A stretch of DNA of 13,335 bases from Cudoniella acicularis (Eukaryota > Ascomycota > Leotiomycetes > Helotiales > Helotiaceae), in contig JAAMPI010001534.1 in assembly GCA_013054445.1 (NCBI GenBank), positions 1-13,335 of the forward strand, given 5' to 3'. Shown here piece after piece: positions 9,201-13,335 of this stretch. The position numbers and the translations under genes were made by a program. Numbering within the stretch: the stretch's first letter is position 1; each line of letters begins with the position of its first letter. The notes below the pieces were generated by a model. It did no database searches and was not told the origin of the DNA. It saw only the letters and a program-made list of their open reading frames with translations.

Positions 9201-9882
9201 TAGCCTGACTTCTGGTATGCAGAAAGTCAAAATAAGCTTGACGACCAAAGCCCAAAGGGAAGCAAAAGAGCAAGCAAAACAGGCGACAAAAAACACCAGG
9301 ATAATCCCGCCTAAAGCAGCTAGATCCCGCTCAACAGCCCAGTCTTCAAGCACAGACATGTCTGACGTTACTCCTCCAGCGCCCGAAAGAGCAGGCACCA
9401 AGACACCTTTAAATTCCAATGAGGACCAAATTTCCTTTAATTTTCCACCCATGCCATCGACACCCCAGCAAAATCTTCCACAACCTCTTCCATCTCATGT
9501 TCAACATGCGACTGAAATTCCTTTGCCTGCCAGCTCTCCAGTAGGGCCATCCTTGAATAAGCCCCAGAACCCTGCTTTAATCAATTCGGAGACCAAGTCA
9601 GATATCTTCATATCCTATCAGCCTGAAGGACCAACTCCAGATGCCATTCCGCAACAAGAGCCAATTCGATGGCTTCCTCCGAACACGGCTACGCCTTCCC
9701 CAATGAAGAGAGTCGATTTACCTGTCTTTACAAGTAGTTCTGTAATTCCCTTCGCACCAAATCTAAACCTTGGTGGACAAGCTTCGGGGCACGGGCATAA
9801 CGTTGACCTGATGGAGGGAGTACAAAAGACTTTGAAGGATGATTCGAATTGGGAAGTACCAGAGACGCCGAGAAATAAATAG
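6217..9882 (+). CDS. HOS3: HOS3-type class II histone deacetylase with long disordered tails
   Basis: Zn-dependent lysine deacetylase most like yeast Hos3. Exons 6217-8670 and 8752-9882 (intron 8671-8751, GTATGT..GCAG, phase 0) give 1194 residues, far longer than the roughly 700 of yeast Hos3. Residues 1-160 are Ser/Pro-rich with many SP/TP sites. The catalytic domain spans about 165-620: RPPGHH at 348-353, DFDLHHGDG at 388-396 (zinc ligands Asp390 and His392), SIGYFSLHD, ISAGFDAS with the third ligand Asp519, and EGGY with the catalytic-type Tyr570. All key residues are present, so it is probably active. From about 640 on it is Ser/Pro/Lys-rich and disordered, with basic stretches that could act as nuclear signals, and a more structured-looking end (PVFTSSSVIPFAPNLNLGG). 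Start: ATG 6217 in GCCATGG context; the frame opens at TTG 6175, which I rejected. Reading into the intron stops after seven codons. Confidence 0.93.
8671..8751 (+). other. HOS3 intron separating catalytic part from C-terminal tail
   Basis: An 81-nt GT-AG intron (donor GTATGT, CTAAT-like branch near 8737, acceptor TGCAG) joining ATDK to AVSRSM in phase 0. Retention adds seven codons and a TAG (8689-8691), giving an 825-residue protein that keeps the whole deacetylase domain and loses the tail. Confidence 0.85.
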
Positions 9883-10140
9883 TGGGCTTGTACGTTTTGA
9901 AAGTGGCCTTGGATCTTTTCTTGATTCCTTGTTGTATGATTTTTGTAATTCTTGTATGAGTACTGGGCCTCCTTTCTAGTTCTTGCACAAGCTCTCTTGC
10001 AGTAGAAGAGGAAGTGGGCAGCTGGTTTATGATACCCTTTTAAAGTGGCGGTTTTGGGAGGTCTAGCGTTTTGTATTGTTTTAGCGAAGACTCGGGTAGT
10101 CATTTTATAATTCTCAGAAAACACATGCTATCAACCTCAT
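9883..10140 (+). terminator. Probable HOS3 3' UTR and polyadenylation region
   Basis: T-rich DNA just after the stop, with four TGTA tetramers (9889, 9933, 9944, 9953), which resemble upstream elements of eukaryotic 3' processing. The real cleavage site cannot be fixed from sequence. Confidence 0.35.
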
Positions 10141-10260
10141 TTGCATAACAAGCGATAAGTGTTCATTCAAGACTCCTACTTTATTGTCATGCTGTAATAA
10201 GACCCGTTAGATGATGAAATTGATGAGCCAACTCAAAGCTAGGTCGGTGAAAGACGACTT

Positions 10261-10279
10261 TTTGAAGTAGTTCTTCAAA
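10261..10279. repeat. Short inverted repeat (7-bp arms, 5-nt loop)
   Basis: TTTGAAG and CTTCAAA flank TAGTT, forming a small potential hairpin about 380 bp after HOS3. It could be part of a 3' end or chance. Confidence 0.45.
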
Positions 10280-10360
10280 GCGAAGCACCCTGTCAACTTT
10301 TGGCTTCTCGATTCAATTACTAGGTCCTATTTTGTTGCCGTTCCGATATTTCTTAGCTGG

Positions 10361-10442
10361 GTTCATCCGTCCGGTTGGGATGAACACCTTACTAGTCCAA
10401 CATTGTTAGGTGAACCATTTTTTTCGACCTCGTGTTCATCCC
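10361..10442. repeat. Cluster of inverted TTCATCC/GGATGAA repeats
   Basis: GTTCATCC at 10361-10368 pairs with GGATGAAC at 10378-10385 (8-bp arms, 9-nt spacer). GGGATGAACAC at 10377-10387 also pairs with GTGTTCATCCC at 10432-10442 (11-bp arms). A further TTCATCC is at 10596-10602. The two pairings are mutually exclusive, as in a small repeat remnant or alternative RNA hairpins. Confidence 0.55.
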
Positions 10443-10937
10443 GAGCCAATTTTGAATGCCTTGGTATATGACAAGGAAATGCCTGCATCACTTCTGACTC
10501 AGCCGAAGCTACCGATAGTCCAAGGCTTACTACAAGGCTACACTAGTCTCTTTGGCTTCCCCATATCTCCGTCCCGACAAACTTGATGAACTCGTTTCAT
10601 CCCAACTTAAAGTTAGGATCCACCGCTTCATTACAGTCTCGAGAACAAACAAGGCAACCCTAGATTCAAAAAACAGTGGAACCTAGCCCAATCTTACTTT
10701 GGTTATCCCAGTGAGACGAAGACAGGCAGACCCCGTTTACGCAACACCAGACACCCCAAGCTTACCATAAAACTCACTGTAGTCTCAAGTCTTCAAACCA
10801 ATTTAACTCTAACCTTTTCTATTTCCTCTCTCGTCTGATATTTAAGATGTAGCTAAATCAAGTGAAACTGGCTCTCATTACATCATTTCCAAGGGTTATG
10901 CTGATGATTTGAGACACTCAAAACCTACACCCCGCAA

Positions 10938-11252
10938 CTATCGGCAACCGGGTACTCGTTTTCTCTCCCTCATCTGAACGGCGACATGCAAAAATAGATC
11001 CACCTGTGTCATCCGTAACAAATTTGACCCATCGATAGTTCTACTTTCTATTGTACTCTGATCTACTGATTTGAAACAAACTTTTCTTCGCGCCTTGAAA
11101 TTCCTGCCCGTTTCGCTATATATTATTTTCCGTCCCTTCCCGAGCAATCCGACAAGTGTAGGCTCTTTATTCCAGTTTCGGTACTCAGACACAATCCCAT
11201 TTCCTACTTTAGTAAAACCCTTTTTAATTACAAGGATTTTGCTAGTGCACAT
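10938..11252 (-). CDS. Doubtful 104-codon open frame, no recognised homology
   Basis: The only ATG-initiated frame of about 100 codons in the gap. The product would be basic (many Lys/Arg), with no signal peptide, membrane segment or motif I know. The antisense strand carries an overlapping frame of similar length, and the codon choice shows no bias I can detect. It is listed so that it is not lost; chance is the more likely explanation. Confidence 0.12.
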   Translation of the reverse strand: MCTSKILVIKKGFTKVGNGIVSEYRNWNKEPTLVGLLGKGRKIIYSETGRNFKARRKVCFKSVDQSTIESRTIDGSNLLRMTQVDLFLHVAVQMRERKRVPGCR

Positions 11253-12065
11253 CCTACTTCTGTGCCGATCATTCGAGACAAGCTTTGTCCCCTCATCACG
11301 CGGGTGCTCTCGTTTCCAGCAGTCATCTCTTTTTTATTTTTGTTGCCCAACGCCAATATTTGATTACCCCCTAACAAAACAAGCTACAGTCACAGAAAAT
11401 CTCTTAATATCCTCTGACATCTGTCAAGTTTCATAAAGTTCCGCTCATAACTGATACCGAAGCCGTCGGAGGCCTGAAGTTTCAAGGCTGCGCACGAACA
11501 TAAACATCGAGCCAACCCCAAAAATGAGTACTCGAAGAACGGATTGACTCGTTGAGCGTCGGGACTTTGATCGCCATTACCTCATGTGTTTCTATTATTA
11601 TATTTTGAGATTTCCCGAATGGCGGAGTAAGAATCTTTGTCCTAATCTGACACCACAATATAAGAAGTTGCGATTGGAGTTCGGCGTCTCTCACATCTTA
11701 TCTCACTCTTTCTGAATCTTAGTCGCCTCGGACCAAAGACCGGCCCGTTCTCAATTTAGTCACCAATGTGAATTCTCACCCTGAAGTTGGACGCAGAACG
11801 AGTCATAGCACCACGGATCGTGTAAACAGGAATCGGAAAACAACATCTAGACTTCCATGGAAGATCAGAACAGAATAGTTGAAACCAATCACAACATGCT
11901 ATTTAGTCTCTGAAACGAACGGAAGCAGACATTTCCAGGGAAAAAATATCCGCGGCAAACAGATAAGCGATAGATGACAGCTCGTCCCGAGTCAGTGGCT
12001 TGGATCAGCAGAGACTCTTGAAATCAGGCAGACTTGCAGCTTATGGACCGGGATATGGCCTATGT

Positions 12066-12085
12066 CGGCACTTCGCGGCACTTCA
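12066..12085. repeat. Tandem 10-bp direct duplication (CGGCACTTC unit)
   Basis: Two copies of CGGCACTTC in direct tandem with a 10-bp period (12066-12074 and 12076-12084), inside a locally GC-rich patch. It has the size of a slippage duplication or a paired binding site. Confidence 0.5.
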
Positions 12086-12320
12086 CGGGAAAGGATGAGG
12101 TGAGAGCGCTTCGGCACACCCCTTTTCTTCGGCTCGCTAGCTCGCTTAGCGGTAAATAATTTAGTTGTGGGGCGACAAATCACACGTAAGCATCTATTCC
12201 GTGTTCAGAAATAAGAATTGGAATATCAAATAGATTTCGCACTGTGAAATCCGTAGTTTACTCAAGAAGAAGGGGCTTTTGTGCTCTCGGCCTTTTTTGC
12301 AGCTCGTTACGAGAGTATCA

Positions 12321-13335
12321 TCAACCTTGCTTTCTCCACGTCCCGTTCTCTTTGAGCCAATGCTCACCCTTCGTTCTCAGAATGCTAACCTTCACACTCT
12401 TCAAGTCTTCACTTTTACCACTTAACTTCTCCAAAAGGCCGGTGTCCAACCCAGCCTCACTACCTTCCTTCAATTTCTCAACCATCGCTTCGCCTGGAAC
12501 ACCCACGATCTCCAACTCCTCCAACCCTCCCAATTTCTCACCAATACTCTCAAATAACTCCTTCCACCCACTCTCTAACCCAGCGCTGAAGCTTCCCACC
12601 TTCAACTTCGCACACTTCTCCAAAATCTTGACAACTTCCTCTTTACCAAACTCAAAAGCCGTCGCATCAAGCATAACCAACCCCTCACCCCCCTCCACTA
12701 AGCTCGCCATAAACCCTCTCGCAGCCTCTCCACCAACAACCTTAATCCCCTCCTCAGTACCCTCCCTATCCTCCTCATCCTCACTACTCACATCCGGCGC
12801 CACAATCCCCACCGTCAACGCGACCAACCCCGCATTTCCCCTCACCACATCCCCAAACTCCCTACTAGGAAGCGTTCCCAGAAAATTCGGATCCGAATGC
12901 CTAAACGTATAACTAATCTCCAAGAACTTCAGCGTCGCCGCGGGGGAAGAAGAAAAGGCCTTCGATAAAGAAGTAAGAACACCAGGCGGCGTGAACACAT
13001 CCAGCAAATGCACTTCTTGCAAATTGTTCTGTGCAGTTACGAAGCGAATGGCATCTTCCTGGCTCTGCGGCGTGGTGCCGGCGAACAGCTGCGAGTACAC
13101 AGTTAATGCCTTTAGATTCGGCAACTGCCTGCCTAATTCGACCAGAAAGCCAGGCGGGTAGCCGAGCGAGAAGAGCTCAAGCGTGAGGCTGGTGATGGAA
13201 GCTGGCAGTTCTGGGACCGAGAATGCTTGTGTGAGTAGGGACGTGTACTCGTCGAGTTTGATGTCCGAGGTGAGGATTAGGGAGGTGAGGCCTGCAGTGA
13301 AGGCTTCGGCGGGGAAGGTGGGGAGGTTGAAGGTT
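12321..13335 (-). CDS. Leucine-rich, RNI-like protein of unknown function, 5' end cut by window edge
   Basis: The frame enters at the right edge without a start and reads 337 codons to TGA at 12321-12323, with no intron visible. I do not recognise a named family. The translation has recurrent LxxLxL-type units spaced about 25-35 residues: LTSLILTSDIKLDEY, ITSLTLELFSLG, LPNLKALTVYSQLF, NNLQEVHLLDVF, LKFLEISYTF, LVALTVGIV, LVMLDATAFEF, LKVGSFSAG, LGGLEELEIVGV, LKSVKVSIL. This pattern fits an irregular leucine-rich-repeat/ribonuclease-inhibitor-like solenoid, as in many fungal hypothetical and F-box-associated proteins; an F-box, if any, would be N-terminal and off the window. An acidic insert (SSEDEEDREGTEEG) interrupts it. 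The coding strand is strongly purine-rich at 12360-12900. An internal TTG at 13124 is not the start, since the frame continues upstream to the window edge. Confidence 0.75.
   Translation of the reverse strand, partial: TFNLPTFPAEAFTAGLTSLILTSDIKLDEYTSLLTQAFSVPELPASITSLTLELFSLGYPPGFLVELGRQLPNLKALTVYSQLFAGTTPQSQEDAIRFVTAQNNLQEVHLLDVFTPPGVLTSLSKAFSSSPAATLKFLEISYTFRHSDPNFLGTLPSREFGDVVRGNAGLVALTVGIVAPDVSSEDEEDREGTEEGIKVVGGEAARGFMASLVEGGEGLVMLDATAFEFGKEEVVKILEKCAKLKVGSFSAGLESGWKELFESIGEKLGGLEELEIVGVPGEAMVEKLKEGSEAGLDTGLLEKLSGKSEDLKSVKVSILRTKGEHWLKENGTWRKQG

Larger units (their letters stand above)
9883..12320. other. 2.4-kb convergent intergenic region without a supported gene
   Basis: This gap lies between the 3' end of HOS3 and the 3' end of the minus-strand LRR-like gene, so neither needs it as a promoter. 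Open frames are short and mostly start at TTG/GTG; the best with ATG is 104 codons at 10938-11252 (minus), basic and unrecognised. I see short inverted repeats (10261-10279, 10361-10385, 10377-10442), a 10-bp tandem duplication at 12066-12085, and a more GC-rich stretch around 12050-12150. No tRNA, rRNA, CRISPR, transposase or reverse transcriptase motif is visible. It may hold a non-coding transcript, a decayed element, or just long 3' UTRs. Confidence 0.6.

Noticed and set aside
1..9882. A functional gene cluster or defence/secondary-metabolite system
   Set aside because: The genes belong to unrelated conserved processes and have their own promoters; there is no shared pathway, transporter, regulator or mobile element.
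9618..10124. Minus-strand open frame of 168 codons over the HOS3 end
   Set aside because: It is antisense to the HOS3 coding end, has no conserved motif, and no evidence of splicing or family membership.
10359..10369. GGTTCATCC as a tRNA B box
   Set aside because: It lacks the GA core of GGTTCGANTCC and no A box, cloverleaf or T-run terminator is nearby.
11071..11436. Plus-strand frame of 121 codons with hydrophobic stretches
   Set aside because: Begins at TTG, overlaps another weak frame on the opposite strand, and shows no recognisable motif; T-rich DNA alone gives Phe/Leu-rich translations.
11961..11973. Paired GATA-factor sites (AGATAA and CGATAG)
   Set aside because: No promoter lies here: both flanking genes end toward this region, so a regulatory role has no visible target.
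11992..12183. Basic 63-codon minus-strand frame that looked like a polyprotein scrap
   Set aside because: Starts at GTG and I could not match it to any retroelement motif.
12244..12912. Plus-strand open frame of 222 codons
   Set aside because: It starts with GTG, is Ser/Pro/Asn low-complexity, and lies exactly antisense to the LRR-like gene, whose purine-rich coding strand explains the lack of stops.

Overview
The window looks like nuclear DNA of a filamentous ascomycete (Pezizomycotina). A Leotiomycetes-like or Sordariomycetes-like genome is my guess from protein wording and layout, not something I could test. Reasons: five conserved eukaryotic genes in both orientations, introns of 48-81 nt with GT(or GC)..AG ends and CTAAC/CTGAC-like branch sites, A/G at -3 before start codons, no operons, and a molybdenum-cofactor gene of the fused MogA-MoeA type. 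Several open frames in the window only begin at TTG or GTG; I moved those starts to the first plausible ATG.

Layout, left to right. (1) Minus strand, <1-1956: cnxE, a gephyrin-type molybdopterin molybdotransferase (MogA domain, His-rich linker, MoeA domain), three exons in view, C-terminus off the left edge. (2) Plus strand, 2127-2762: POP5, an RNase P/MRP subunit, divergent from cnxE over a 170-bp shared promoter, with one intron that appears to be GC-AG. (3) Minus strand, 2768-3915: GPN2, a GPN-loop GTPase for RNA polymerase assembly, convergent with POP5 with only 5 bp between the stop codons. (4) Plus strand, 4301-5532: BUB3, the spindle-checkpoint WD40 protein, divergent from GPN2, four exons with a 10-nt first coding exon. 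(5) Plus strand, 6217-9882: a HOS3-type class II histone deacetylase with long disordered ends. (6) 9883-12320: 2.4 kb with no gene I can support, lying between two 3' ends. (7) Minus strand, 12321->13335: an unrecognised leucine-rich, RNI-like protein whose N-terminus runs off the right edge.

The genes belong to unrelated housekeeping processes (molybdenum cofactor, tRNA/rRNA processing, polymerase assembly, mitotic checkpoint, deacetylation), so I see no pathway cluster and no convincing undescribed system. The points most worth checking are at the splicing level: a GC-AG intron in POP5, a CAGAAG tandem acceptor in cnxE in which the first AG would create an immediate stop, and a HOS3 intron whose retention would remove a 376-residue tail. 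The large convergent 2.4-kb gap also deserves a look.
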